This document shows, piece after piece, positions 25,561 to 34,350 of a DNA stretch of 39,974 bases (position 1 is its first letter; each line of letters opens with the position of its first letter). Origin of the DNA: Clostridium sp. CCUG 7971 (GTDB lineage Bacteria > Bacillota > Clostridia > Peptostreptococcales > Peptostreptococcaceae); NCBI RefSeq assembly GCF_017590215.1, contig NZ_JAFFPK010000081.1, positions 1 to 39,974 on the forward strand. Direction: 5' to 3'. Under the pieces are notes generated by a model. The model had not been told where the DNA came from, did not search any database, and worked only from the letters and a program-made list of their open reading frames with translations. Made by a program: the position numbers and the translations under genes.

Positions 25561-26919
25561 TTATAATACACTCTTAGACCATAAATGTACACCACTCCAG
25601 TATGATGAATTTATATTAGCTTTTTGCACATTTGATCCTGGCTTTGGTGCATGTATCATTTCACCATTTCCAATATATATTCCTACATGGCTGACATTGC
25701 CAGTTCCATTAGTACTAGAGAAAATTAAATCTCCTGGTTTTAAATTTGATTTACTTACAGTAGTTCCAACCTTAGATTGTTCTACTGATGTTCTTGGTAA
25801 AGTCTTTCCCGCTCCATTTTTATATACATAATACATTAATCCTGAACAGTCAAATGAATCAGGTCCTTCTGCTCCCCATACATATGGTTTGCCTATCTGA
25901 GCTTTAGCTAAATTAACTACAGCTTCTCTTTTATTCTCCGAAGGATTAGTAGTGTCTTCACTTGATGATGAACCTGAACCTTTTGTTATATAGTCTGCAC
26001 TTGCCCATCCTGTTTTTCCATTTGATAGTTTTATTTTGTACCATCCATTTTTGCTTGCAAGTAATTCTACTTTATTACCTTTGTATACTTTTCCTACTAC
26101 AGAGTAGCTTGTTCCTGCTCCACTTCTAACATTTAATGTAGATGTTGTCACTGTACCATATCCTGATACTGCTACTTCTCCTGAATTATTACCTGAGTTA
26201 TCTGATCCTTTTGTTATGTAGTCTGAACTTGCCCATCCAGTGCTTCCATTTGATAGTTTTATTTTATACCATCCATTTTTGCTTGCAAGTAATTCTACTT
26301 TATTGCCTTTGTATACTTTTCCTACTATAGAATAGCTTGTTCCTGCTCCACTTCTAACATTTAACGTCGATGTTGTCACTGTACCATATCCTGATGCTGC
26401 TACTTCTCCTGAATTGCTACCTGAATTATTTGATCCTTTTGTTATGTAGTCTCCACTTGCCCATCCAGCACTTCCATTTGATAGTCTTATTTTATACCAT
26501 CCACTTTTGCTTGCAAGTAATTCTACTCTATCACCTTTGTGTACTTTTCCTATTATAGAATTACTTGTTCCTACTCCACTTCTAACATTTAATGTAGATG
26601 TTGTCACTGTACCATATCCTGATACTGCTACCTCTCCTGAATTACTACCTGAGCCCTTTGTTATATATTGCCCACTTGCCCAACCAATAGTTCCATTTGA
26701 CAATTTTACTTTATACCATCCATTTGACTGATCTAGTATTTCAACTATATTTCCTTTATATGATTTAGTTATTACTGAATGATTTGTTCCTGCCCCACTT
26801 CTTATATTTAACACGTCGACATTCACTGTTCCTTTTTCTGCCGCGTATGAATTTGTCACACCAATTGCCATAACTGCTGAACTTAATACTATCGCTTTTG
26901 TTATACTTCTTTGATTCAT
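25561..26919 (-). CDS. Secreted SH3b-repeat NlpC/P60 peptidoglycan endopeptidase
   Basis: A 452-residue exported wall hydrolase. The signal peptide is about residues 1-26, with probable cleavage after SYA. Four bacterial SH3 domains follow, each starting with G/T-V-x-x-LN[IV]RSG and ending in GW[AS]S..YITKGS. The first is divergent; the last three are nearly identical 76-residue units. The C-terminal NlpC/P60 domain (about 330-452) has Cys in DSFDCSGLMYY, His in SHVGIYIG and a third polar residue at MIHAP, the usual triad for cutting gamma-D-Glu-diamino acid bonds. I start it at 26919, because GGGAGG precedes that ATG and the ATG at 26934 overlaps this same GGAGG. Confidence 0.93.
   Translation of the reverse strand: MNQRSITKAIVLSSAVMAIGVTNSYAAEKGTVNVDVLNIRSGAGTNHSVITKSYKGNIVEILDQSNGWYKVKLSNGTIGWASGQYITKGSGSNSGEVAVSGYGTVTTSTLNVRSGVGTSNSIIGKVHKGDRVELLASKSGWYKIRLSNGSAGWASGDYITKGSNNSGSNSGEVAASGYGTVTTSTLNVRSGAGTSYSIVGKVYKGNKVELLASKNGWYKIKLSNGSTGWASSDYITKGSDNSGNNSGEVAVSGYGTVTTSTLNVRSGAGTSYSVVGKVYKGNKVELLASKNGWYKIKLSNGKTGWASADYITKGSGSSSSEDTTNPSENKREAVVNLAKAQIGKPYVWGAEGPDSFDCSGLMYYVYKNGAGKTLPRTSVEQSKVGTTVSKSNLKPGDLIFSSTNGTGNVSHVGIYIGNGEMIHAPKPGSNVQKANINSSYWSGVHLWSKSVL
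25981..26655. repeat. 228-base tandem repeats encoding SH3b domains
   Basis: Three tandem copies begin at 25981, 26209 and 26437 (periods of 228, with a shorter 219-base step to the divergent first domain near 26656). They are highly similar at the DNA level, including synonymous positions. This implies recent duplication or ongoing recombination between copies. Confidence 0.85.
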
Positions 26920-26952
26920 CAACCTTCCTCCCATTTATTAATAATATAACCA

Positions 26953-26990
26953 TAGATTTTCTCTATCGACAAAATCTACCTATTTATAGG
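26953..26990 (-). promoter_or_regulatory. Hairpin/palindrome upstream of the SH3b-NlpC gene
   Basis: An 8-base inverted repeat TAGATTTT/AAAATCTA around a 10-base loop (26953-26978) is directly followed by a second palindrome, CCTATTTATAGG (26979-26990). They lie 34-71 bases upstream of the start codon and could be an operator or a leader-RNA structure. No named riboswitch motif is visible. Confidence 0.35.
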
Positions 26991-27169
26991 TTACTATAAC
27001 AGGAGTTTATTGTAAATAAAAATTGCATAAAAGTTACAAAAAAGTTACAATTTTTTACCATTATTGTATTTATTTTTTAATTTTATTTTTAAATGTAAAA
27101 ATATGTAAATTTATATTGGAATTATATGGAAAAATATGGGTTAATTTAGGATACATACTTAATTTAAGC

Positions 27170-27358
27170 CTAATTTGCTGAATTTGAAGATTTTAATTTA
27201 AATCGGCTAACTATAATATAAATAGCAATTAAAATCATAACAAATAAAGATATTACTGAATCCTCTCTTTCACTTTTAGAGAAATTAGAGTTTGTACCTA
27301 ACTTAGTTAAAATACTCAATACAGCTACTAATAATGTAATATATATTAAATCATTTAA
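27170..27358 (-). pseudogene. Remnant of a small membrane protein
   Basis: An open minus-strand frame of about 63 codons encodes two hydrophobic segments (DLIYITLLVAVLSILTKLG and SVISLFVMILIAIYIIVSRF) separated by a polar loop. It has no start codon in frame and no Shine-Dalgarno; an ATG lies at its 5' end one frame off. It looks like a small membrane protein gene that lost its start by a frameshift. The rest of the 26940-27484 gap holds only AT-rich sequence, the hairpins listed and no other gene I can support. Confidence 0.35.
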
Positions 27359-27404
27359 TATTTTTTAAATTTAATTATAACTAATATTATAACTTTAAAT
27401 AACA

Positions 27405-27430
27405 AAAGCACCTTAGTTAAAAGATGCTTT
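27405..27430 (-). terminator. Terminator after the 27485 gene
   Basis: A 10-base-pair stem (27405-27414 with 27421-27430, one G-U pair) and a 6-base loop are followed on the minus strand by TGTTATTT, a weak T tract. It lies 54 bases past the 27485 stop. Confidence 0.6.
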
Positions 27431-27484
27431 CATAATGTAAAAAACAATCAAAATTTTAAGTATAACTTATCTTAATAATTCTTT

Positions 27485-27685
27485 TTAGTCTTCTATGTAT
27501 TCAAATATAATTTTTTGATTTTCTTTTAATGTTATTTCTTCTTTTTTAGCCTCAATCCCACTTGTTTTTATTTTAACTTCTGCAACAAATGGTTCACTTC
27601 CCTCTACCATTGATAATAGTTCTTGGGCTTTTTTACGACCTATTTTAGATGCAACTTCTTTTAAGACTGCGATTTTCTTTAACAT
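27485..27685 (-). CDS. Small hypothetical protein, 66 aa
   Basis: A lysine- and glutamate-rich soluble protein. Residues 1-27 look helical (MLKKIAVLKEVASKIGRKKA), the rest probably beta strands (FVAEVKIKTSG, QKIIFEYIED). AAAGGAGG lies 8 bases before ATG, and a hairpin terminator follows, so it is very likely translated as a single-gene unit. I do not recognise the family, and there is no cysteine or obvious active site. Confidence 0.6.
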   Translation of the reverse strand: MLKKIAVLKEVASKIGRKKAQELLSMVEGSEPFVAEVKIKTSGIEAKKEEITLKENQKIIFEYIED

Positions 27686-27749
27686 TTAATCTACCTCCTT
27701 TTATAATTTTAATTATATCATTTATTATAAAAAATCAAAATATATAAAT

Positions 27750-27777
27750 AAAACCGTATTATTTAATAACGGTTTTT
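27750..27777. terminator. Hairpin terminator after the BMP lipoprotein gene
   Basis: AAAACCGT and its complement, with an AATA-rich upper stem carrying one bulge, flank a short loop 10 bases past the stop codon. T runs follow on both sides. Confidence 0.7.
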
Positions 27778-27786
27778 ATTTATATA

Positions 27787-28743
27787 TTATTTTTTAATTT
27801 TTGATTCTACGAAGTTAACTACATCTTGAGGTATTAAGTTAGTTTTTTCATATCCAACTCCACCATTAGAAATATCAAACATAGCAACTTCTCCGCCTTT
27901 AAATTTATTATCTACTAAATCTTTAATTGTAAGTTCTACTCCTGTACCAACATTTTTAAGAGCAGATGTAAGTATTGTATCTGGAGCTATGCGATTTTGA
28001 GGAAGATCTACAGCAACAGCTAATTTACTAAGTTCTTTTCCTGATTCATAAACTCCTGAATTAACGCCTCCACCTGCAGTAAATATAATATCTATTCCAC
28101 TTGTATACATTTTAGTTGATATAGCTTTTCCTTTTGACGAATCGGTAAATGAGTTTGCATATTGAGTTATTAACTGAGCATCTGGCTTTACCTCTTTTAA
28201 TGCTTTTTCATATCCTACAGCAAAATTACTTACTGATGGAATATCCATTCCTCCAATAAACCCAAACTTATCTGATTTGCTTACTTTAGCAGCAACCAAA
28301 CCTGCTAGATATCCAGCTTCTTGTTCATTGAAAAGTATCGATCTTACATTTGATGGTATTTTATCATAGCTTCCATCTATTATTGCAAAGTTTTGCTTTG
28401 GATAATATCCAGCTGCTTCCTTTATTGCATCGGCTAACTTAAATCCAACCCCAATTACTAAGTCTGTACCTTGATCAACAGCAGTTTCAATATTTGTTTT
28501 ATACTCACTGTCTTCTTTAGACTCTATGTAATTTACCTCTACTCCATACTTTTTCTCAGCTTCTTTTGCTCCTGCCCATGCTGACTGGTTAAAGGATTCA
28601 TCGTTGACTCCTCCTTTGTCTAAAACTAATGTTATTTTTAGTTTTTTATCTTTAGTATTATTTTCTTTAGAAGAGCATCCCACTAATCCTAAAATACTTA
28701 AAAATAAAGACATAACTACTAATGCTAATTTTAGTCTTTTCAT
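27787..28743 (-). CDS. BMP-family substrate-binding lipoprotein (PnrA/Med-like)
   Basis: A 318-residue lipoprotein with a signal peptide and lipobox LVGC, lipidated at C23. The periplasmic-binding-protein-like BMP domain (PF02608) shows KITLVLDKGGVNDESFNQSAWAGAKEAEK, the family's N-terminal signature, and later DLVIGVGFKLADAI, FGFIGGMDIPSVSNFAVGYEKAL and FTAGGGVNSGVYE. Characterised relatives (PnrA/TmpC, and BmpA homologues) bind purine nucleosides for an ABC importer. No permease or ATPase gene lies beside it here, so it is either an orphan receptor or serves a transporter elsewhere; B. subtilis Med is a regulatory relative. GGAGGG lies 4-5 bases upstream of ATG. Confidence 0.92.
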   Translation of the reverse strand: MKRLKLALVVMSLFLSILGLVGCSSKENNTKDKKLKITLVLDKGGVNDESFNQSAWAGAKEAEKKYGVEVNYIESKEDSEYKTNIETAVDQGTDLVIGVGFKLADAIKEAAGYYPKQNFAIIDGSYDKIPSNVRSILFNEQEAGYLAGLVAAKVSKSDKFGFIGGMDIPSVSNFAVGYEKALKEVKPDAQLITQYANSFTDSSKGKAISTKMYTSGIDIIFTAGGGVNSGVYESGKELSKLAVAVDLPQNRIAPDTILTSALKNVGTGVELTIKDLVDNKFKGGEVAMFDISNGGVGYEKTNLIPQDVVNFVESKIKK

Positions 28744-28803
28744 AACACCCTCCTATTTAAATTTCTTTATCAATTATATTATAATTTTATATAAAAAGTA
28801 AAT

Positions 28804-30564
28804 TTATTTTTGTCGTTTTTTGTAGTATTGTTTTTTTAATTCTCCGCTTTCTACTAAATAACAAAAGGCTTCCACAATATTACTATCAAATTGCTTCCCT
28901 GAACATTTTCTTAATTCATTTATAGCTTCTTTCACAGTTTTTTTCTCACTATATACTCTATTAGTAGTCATTACATCAAATGAATCAGCGACAGCTATTA
29001 TCCTAGATACAAGAGGGATTTCTTCTCCTAAAAGTCCTAGCGGATAACCTAGACCATCCCATCTTTCATGATGCGTTAGTATACTTCTAGATATATGACT
29101 TAATTCCGGTAGTAGCATTGCTAACCTATATCCTTTTTCTGAATGTGTTTTCATGATTTCATATTCATTATCCGTAAGTTTATCTTGCTTAAGTAATAAT
29201 CGCTCTGGTATACCAATCTTTCCTATATCATGTAATCTACCTACTAAAGATAATTCATCTATAGTTGCACTATCAAGTTTCAAGTACTTACCTATTAAAG
29301 TTGCATAATTTGCTACCCTTTCGGTATGCTCCTCAGTTTCTACATTCTTTGACTGAAGACTTTCTTTTAATGAATGTAGTATAGAGCTTCTAAAGCTTTT
29401 TCTATTTAGTATTTTTTGCCTATAAAGCTTATCCTCTGCATCTCCTAACACTTTATCTACTTTATCAATTTCATTATTTAATATTGAAAATCCCATAGAC
29501 ATACTAAGTTTAAACTTATCACCTTCATAGTTTTTACAGATAGAATTCAATCTTTCCATTAACTTATCACATTCTTTATTAGATGTTGATGGTATTAATA
29601 TAACAAATTCATCTCCACCCCACCTAAAAATAAAACCTTTTTCATCAAACACTTCTTTTAATTTTTTTGAAATTTCTTTCAATAGCTCATCTCCTTCAAG
29701 GTGACCTATTGTATCATTGATTATTTTAAGTCCATTTACATCTCCAATCATTATACCTATTGGAAATTGTCCATTTTTTATTAATTCTTCTATCTTTTCA
29801 TCAAAATAAGCTCTATTATATAGTCCTGTAAGAACGTCTGTATAACTTAAATATCTAAGCTTTTTTTCTATTGATTTTCTTTCTGTTACATCTCTAACAA
29901 CTCCAACTATTCCCCATATATCTCCACTATCATTAATTACAGGCGTCTTTATAGTCTCTACAATTTTTATATCACCATCTTCAGTTGGAACTTCTTCATC
30001 TATAATTAATTGTTTTTTAGTTTCTATAACGACCTTATCATGCTTTGCACATGTTTCTACAAAGTCCCTATCAAGATATAATTCTAAATCTGTTTTTCCA
30101 ATTACATTATCTATACCTAGATTTTCATAAAAATCTACACAGTGTCGATTTACACCTCTATATATACTTTTGTTATCTTTATAAAAAACTATTTCAGGTA
30201 TATTATCAATTATAGTCCTTAGTATATTTCTCTGATTTTCAAGTTCTTCATTATATGCATTTGATATATCTATTAAAAATCCTACCCAGTTATGACATTT
30301 ATTATCCTTTGATTTATCACAAAATACTATATGCTTAAATAAAGATTTATTTATTTTTTTTATATCTGTAAGTTCTTTATCTATACATTTAATATAACTA
30401 ACTAAATCTCTTTTATAAATATTTGAAATATTATTATAAAAGTCTTCCAGCGATAAATTAAAGTTAATTTCAAAAGATTTATTTATGTAAATTATCTCCC
30501 CTAAGCTATTTTTAATCCACACAGGGAACGGAATAAATTCAAATATAGTTTCATTAATACTCAT
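28804..30564 (-). CDS. PAS-GGDEF-HD-GYP c-di-GMP signalling protein
   Basis: A 586-residue protein with no membrane segment. It has a PAS domain (about 5-65, FPVWIKNSLGEIIYINKSFE), a second PAS domain (about 115-235, IVFYKDNKSIYRGVN...WGIVGVVRDVTERK), a GGDEF domain (about 240-395, with LTGLYNRAYFDE and RWGGDEFVIL, an intact active site) and an HD-GYP domain (about 405-575, with HDIGKIG, HHERWDGLGYP and the closing ADSFDVMTT). Such bifunctional proteins can make c-di-GMP from GTP and hydrolyse it. The PAS pair suggests cytosolic sensing. GAGGGGG lies upstream of ATG. It is monocistronic. Confidence 0.92.
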   Translation of the reverse strand: MSINETIFEFIPFPVWIKNSLGEIIYINKSFEINFNLSLEDFYNNISNIYKRDLVSYIKCIDKELTDIKKINKSLFKHIVFCDKSKDNKCHNWVGFLIDISNAYNEELENQRNILRTIIDNIPEIVFYKDNKSIYRGVNRHCVDFYENLGIDNVIGKTDLELYLDRDFVETCAKHDKVVIETKKQLIIDEEVPTEDGDIKIVETIKTPVINDSGDIWGIVGVVRDVTERKSIEKKLRYLSYTDVLTGLYNRAYFDEKIEELIKNGQFPIGIMIGDVNGLKIINDTIGHLEGDELLKEISKKLKEVFDEKGFIFRWGGDEFVILIPSTSNKECDKLMERLNSICKNYEGDKFKLSMSMGFSILNNEIDKVDKVLGDAEDKLYRQKILNRKSFRSSILHSLKESLQSKNVETEEHTERVANYATLIGKYLKLDSATIDELSLVGRLHDIGKIGIPERLLLKQDKLTDNEYEIMKTHSEKGYRLAMLLPELSHISRSILTHHERWDGLGYPLGLLGEEIPLVSRIIAVADSFDVMTTNRVYSEKKTVKEAINELRKCSGKQFDSNIVEAFCYLVESGELKKQYYKKRQK

Positions 30565-30740
30565 TACTTGCCCCCTCTAATCTCTCTTTTTATTTTCATA
30601 CCCCAATACAATATATGTTAATTAATATTATATCATAATTATATATCATGTTATTATTTAACAACTTTTTAAAACCCTATAATCAATTATAATTTATTTT
30701 TTATTTAACTTTTAAATCGTTTTGTAAAACCCTTTTAATA

Positions 30741-30785
30741 TAAAATAAGCTGTCACTATTTAAAATCTAGTAACAACTTATTTTA
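30741..30785 (-). terminator. Probable terminator of the ABC exporter operon
   Basis: An interrupted stem TAAAATAAG-c-TGT-c-ACTA pairs with TAGT-a-ACA-a-CTTATTTTA (two C/A mismatches), followed on the minus strand by T-rich bases. It lies 24 bases past the last gene. The remaining 30565-30740 gap shows nothing else. Confidence 0.6.
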
Positions 30786-30808
30786 ACCTGTATTATTTAT
30801 CTTGTTAT

Positions 30809-32626
30809 CTATATACTAAGACCTGTTCTGAACTGACTATTATAAAGATTCGCATAGAAACCATTATTTTCTAATAATTCATTATGGGTTCCTCTCTCTA
30901 TTACTTCTCCATCTTTTATTGCAAGTATAATATCTGCATTTTTTATAGTACTTAATCTATGCGCTATTATAAATGTAGTTTTTCCTTCCATTAGGTTACC
31001 CATAGCTTCCTGAATATGAGATTCTGTACGAGTATCAATTGATGATGTAGCTTCATCAAGTATTAGTATTGAAGACTTAGAAAGCATAGCTCTTGAAATT
31101 GCAAGTAATTGACGTTGTCCATGAGATAAATTACTCCCATTATCAGATAAGACTGTGTCATATCCATCTGGTAATTGTCTTATAAAGTGATCTGCATTAG
31201 CAAGTTTTGCTGCTTCTTTGATTTCCTTGTCATTTGCATTAAGATTTCCATATCTTATATTTTCACGAACACTTGTTGAGAATAAGAATGTATCTTGGAG
31301 CACTATTGATATCGACTTTCTTAAACTACTCATCTTTATATTTTTAATATCTTCTCCGTCAATAGTAATTTCCCCGCTATCTATATTATAAAATTTATTT
31401 AGTAAATTTATTATAGTAGTTTTCCCAGATCCAGTTGGACCTACTATTGCTACCGTTTGGCCTTTTGATGCCTTTAAATTTATTTTTCTAAGTATTTTTT
31501 TATCTTTTTGATATGAAAAGTCTACATCTTTTAAGCATACTTCTCCATATAAATCATTAACTTCTATTGCATTTTTATTATCTTCTTCTTTCTCTTCATC
31601 AATAACTTCAAACACTCTTTCAGCTCCAGCTAATGCAGATTGTATTGTATTTGCAATATTTAGCATCTCGTTTATAGGTCTATTAAAGTTTCTCATATAA
31701 AGAATTATTGTAAATACTACACCTACAGTTAAATCCATTCCTGATAATATAAAATACCCTCCAGAAACTGCTAATATTAAATATGTAAAGTTGCTAATTG
31801 TATTCATAATCGGACCCATGCAACCAGATAAAGCCTGTGCATATATTGAACTTTTAGTAAGGTTTGAATTTATTTTTGAAAATTCTTCCTTAGCTTTTTT
31901 CTCTTGTGAAAACAATAGTGTTACCTTTTGACCAGAAACCATTTCTTCTATATACCCATTTAATTTACCTAATTCATTTTGTTGCTTAATAAAAAATGGT
32001 TGTGTATTTTTCATAATAAGTCTAGTTGTTAAAAACATTATAGGGGTTGTTATTAATCCTATTAAAGTTAAACTCGGACTAAGAATAAGCATAGCTATAA
32101 GCATACCAAATATATTTATTATACCTGAGAAAAATTGAGCTATACTTTGAGATAATGTGGTGTTTATATTATCAACATCATTAGTAAGTCTACTCATTAA
32201 GTCTCCGCTTGAGCTAGTATCAAAATATCTTAACGGTAGGTTTTGCATATTTTCAAATAAATCACTTCTTATATCTGCTGATGTTTTCTGAGCTATATTT
32301 ACCATTAGTCTATTTTGAATAAAAGTTGTTATTGTACCTATTACATACATTCCAATTAAAACTAAGCATATTTTTAAAAGCCCATTCATATCTCCAACTA
32401 CTATATATTTATCAATTATGTCTCCATTTAATTTTGTACCTACTATACTTACTAAAGTAGTTATTATACAAAATATAAATATTGATACTAATGCTATTTT
32501 TTTATTACCTAAGTACTTTAGTAATCTATTTATTGTTTCCTTTGGATTTTTAAGTTTTTCTTTTTTACCACTAAAGTTTTGATTATGCCTATTCCCTGCA
32601 AGAGGATTTACTTTACTCTTAGACAA
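30809..32626 (-). CDS. ABC exporter half-transporter, catalytic-site partner
   Basis: A 605-residue ABC transporter with an N-terminal six-helix exporter domain (about 40-330) and a C-terminal ATPase: Walker A GPTGSGKTT (about 396-404), Q-loop SIVLQDTFLF, signature LSHGQRQ (about 500), Walker B ILILDEATSSID with the catalytic Glu, and H-loop IIAHRLST. With the 32619 gene it should form a heterodimeric multidrug-type exporter (BmrCD/LmrCD, TM287/288 class). The start is TTG, inside the last codons of the upstream partner (8-base overlap), with GGAGG 9 bases before it. Substrates unknown. Confidence 0.92.
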   Translation of the reverse strand: MSKSKVNPLAGNRHNQNFSGKKEKLKNPKETINRLLKYLGNKKIALVSIFIFCIITTLVSIVGTKLNGDIIDKYIVVGDMNGLLKICLVLIGMYVIGTITTFIQNRLMVNIAQKTSADIRSDLFENMQNLPLRYFDTSSSGDLMSRLTNDVDNINTTLSQSIAQFFSGIINIFGMLIAMLILSPSLTLIGLITTPIMFLTTRLIMKNTQPFFIKQQNELGKLNGYIEEMVSGQKVTLLFSQEKKAKEEFSKINSNLTKSSIYAQALSGCMGPIMNTISNFTYLILAVSGGYFILSGMDLTVGVVFTIILYMRNFNRPINEMLNIANTIQSALAGAERVFEVIDEEKEEDNKNAIEVNDLYGEVCLKDVDFSYQKDKKILRKINLKASKGQTVAIVGPTGSGKTTIINLLNKFYNIDSGEITIDGEDIKNIKMSSLRKSISIVLQDTFLFSTSVRENIRYGNLNANDKEIKEAAKLANADHFIRQLPDGYDTVLSDNGSNLSHGQRQLLAISRAMLSKSSILILDEATSSIDTRTESHIQEAMGNLMEGKTTFIIAHRLSTIKNADIILAIKDGEVIERGTHNELLENNGFYANLYNSQFRTGLSI

Positions 32627-34349
32627 TTGATGTCACCTCCTCACCTAATTGTGATACTGCAATACTTTTGTAAATTTCACTATTTTTTAATAATTCATCA
32701 TGAGTTCCCATAGCAGATATTTTACCGTCATTTAATACAATAATTTTATCAGCCTCCATAACACCAGATATTCTTTGTGCTATTGTAATAACTGTCAATT
32801 CCTTCATTCTAGAATTTATTGCATCTTGAAGTTTAGCCTCCGTTGCCATATCAAGTGCGCTTGATGAATCATCCATTATAAGTATTTTAGGATTTTTAAT
32901 TAAAGTTCTTGCTATAGAAAGACGTTGCTTTTGCCCTCCTGATAAGTTTTTGCCTCTTTGTTCTACTATACTCTTATAAGTATCTTCCTTAGATTTTATA
33001 AATTCATACGCTTGGGCATCTTTTGAAGATGATTCCATTAGTTTCATATCTGCATTTTCATTTCCAAACGTTAAGTTATCTTCAATCGTACCTGAAAATA
33101 ATATACTATCTTGTAAAACTATACCTATATTGTCTCTAAGATCTTTTAGTTTTATATTTTTAACATTAACTCCACCAATTAAAACTTCTCCACTAGTTAC
33201 ATCATAAAGTCTTGGAATTAAGTTTACAAAAGAACTTTTACCACATCCTGTAGACCCTATTATTCCTATTTTTTCACCCTGCTTTGCTTTAAATGATATA
33301 TTTTCAAGTACTAGCTCACTATGCTTATTATATTTAAAGCAAACATCTTTAAACTCTATATCAAAGTTATTAATTTCAACAGAATCTTTTGAATCTTTTA
33401 TAGAACTTTCTGTATTTAAAACTTCATTTATTCTATCTGATGATGCTTTTGCTCTTGAGAAGTTTAAACTTATACCTATAACCATAATTATTGAGTTCAT
33501 TATTTGCATTAAATAGTTTATAAATGCCATAATTTTACCAACCTCAATACTTCCAGTATTAACCATATTACCACCAATCCATAAAACAGCTACAACTGTT
33601 AAATTCATTATTAAAGATGCAATAGGCCATAATACTAGGTTCATATTTTGAGATTTAATGCTATTATTCATTAATTCACTATTAACTTCATTAAATATCT
33701 TTTCTTGATTTTTTTCTATAGTAAATGATTTAATCACTCTAACCCCTAATATACTTTCACGCATAACGATATTTATCTTATCTAATTTTTCTTGAGCTAC
33801 CTTAAATAAAGGCATTGATTTTCTTAGTATAAAAGCAACAGATACTATTATTATAGGTATCGATACTGCTAGTATAAGAGATAATTTTGAGCTTAATCTT
33901 ATTGCCATAAATAATCCACCAATTGCTAGAAGTGGTGCTCTTACCATAATTCGAAGTCCCATAAGTACCATATTTTGCACTTGAGTAACATCATTTGTAA
34001 GTCTTGTAATAAGTGATGATGTTTTAAATTTATCTATTTCTAAAAATGAAAGTGTCTGTATTTTATCAAATATTCCTTGTCTTAAATTTTCTCCCATTTT
34101 CATAGCTGCTATAGATGCAAAAAATGAACACGATATACCAGCTACAAAACTTATAATAGCTGTGATTATCATTTTCAATCCAATATTAAATACATATGAT
34201 AAATCTCCATTTGCAACACCTATATCAATAATATTTGCCATAAGAGTTGGCTGTAATAAATCCATTATTACTTCTAGGCTCATTGTAATAGGTGCTAAAA
34301 TTGCACAAATTATCGCTGAACCTCTTAAATATCTTAATAACTTAACCAA
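32619..34349 (-). CDS. ABC exporter half-transporter, degenerate-site partner
   Basis: A 576-residue half-transporter with six membrane helices (about 15-300) followed by an ATPase: Walker A GSTGCGKSS (about 364-372), VLQDSILFSGT, signature LSGGQKQRLS (about 470) and Walker B ILIMDDSSSALD. The catalytic glutamate after Walker B is Asp (MDD), and the H-loop position reads TIAQRIS, with Gln for His. Its nucleotide site is therefore expected to be degenerate, as in one half of known heterodimeric exporters. TTG start, with AAAGGAG in the last codons of marR and one base between the marR stop and the TTG. Confidence 0.92.
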   Translation of the reverse strand: MVKLLRYLRGSAIICAILAPITMSLEVIMDLLQPTLMANIIDIGVANGDLSYVFNIGLKMIITAIISFVAGISCSFFASIAAMKMGENLRQGIFDKIQTLSFLEIDKFKTSSLITRLTNDVTQVQNMVLMGLRIMVRAPLLAIGGLFMAIRLSSKLSLILAVSIPIIIVSVAFILRKSMPLFKVAQEKLDKINIVMRESILGVRVIKSFTIEKNQEKIFNEVNSELMNNSIKSQNMNLVLWPIASLIMNLTVVAVLWIGGNMVNTGSIEVGKIMAFINYLMQIMNSIIMVIGISLNFSRAKASSDRINEVLNTESSIKDSKDSVEINNFDIEFKDVCFKYNKHSELVLENISFKAKQGEKIGIIGSTGCGKSSFVNLIPRLYDVTSGEVLIGGVNVKNIKLKDLRDNIGIVLQDSILFSGTIEDNLTFGNENADMKLMESSSKDAQAYEFIKSKEDTYKSIVEQRGKNLSGGQKQRLSIARTLIKNPKILIMDDSSSALDMATEAKLQDAINSRMKELTVITIAQRISGVMEADKIIVLNDGKISAMGTHDELLKNSEIYKSIAVSQLGEEVTSIV

Positions 34350-34350
34350 T

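Noticed and set aside
25981-26655. Repeated units that could suggest a CRISPR array
   Set aside because: The period is 228 bases, not 60-75, and the repeats encode protein domains. No CRISPR array was seen anywhere in the window.
26142-26731. Several plus-strand open frames in the SH3b region
   Set aside because: They repeat with the 228-base period and are the antisense of the SH3b domains. They have no ribosome binding sites.
26920-26934. Upstream ATG for the SH3b-NlpC gene
   Set aside because: It overlaps the GGGAGG ribosome binding site that serves the ATG at 26919, where a standard signal peptide begins.
26991-27169. Possible riboswitch or ncRNA in the 26940-27484 gap
   Set aside because: No c-di-GMP, glycine, SAM, T-box or other recognisable conserved core was found; the sequence is simple AT-rich DNA.
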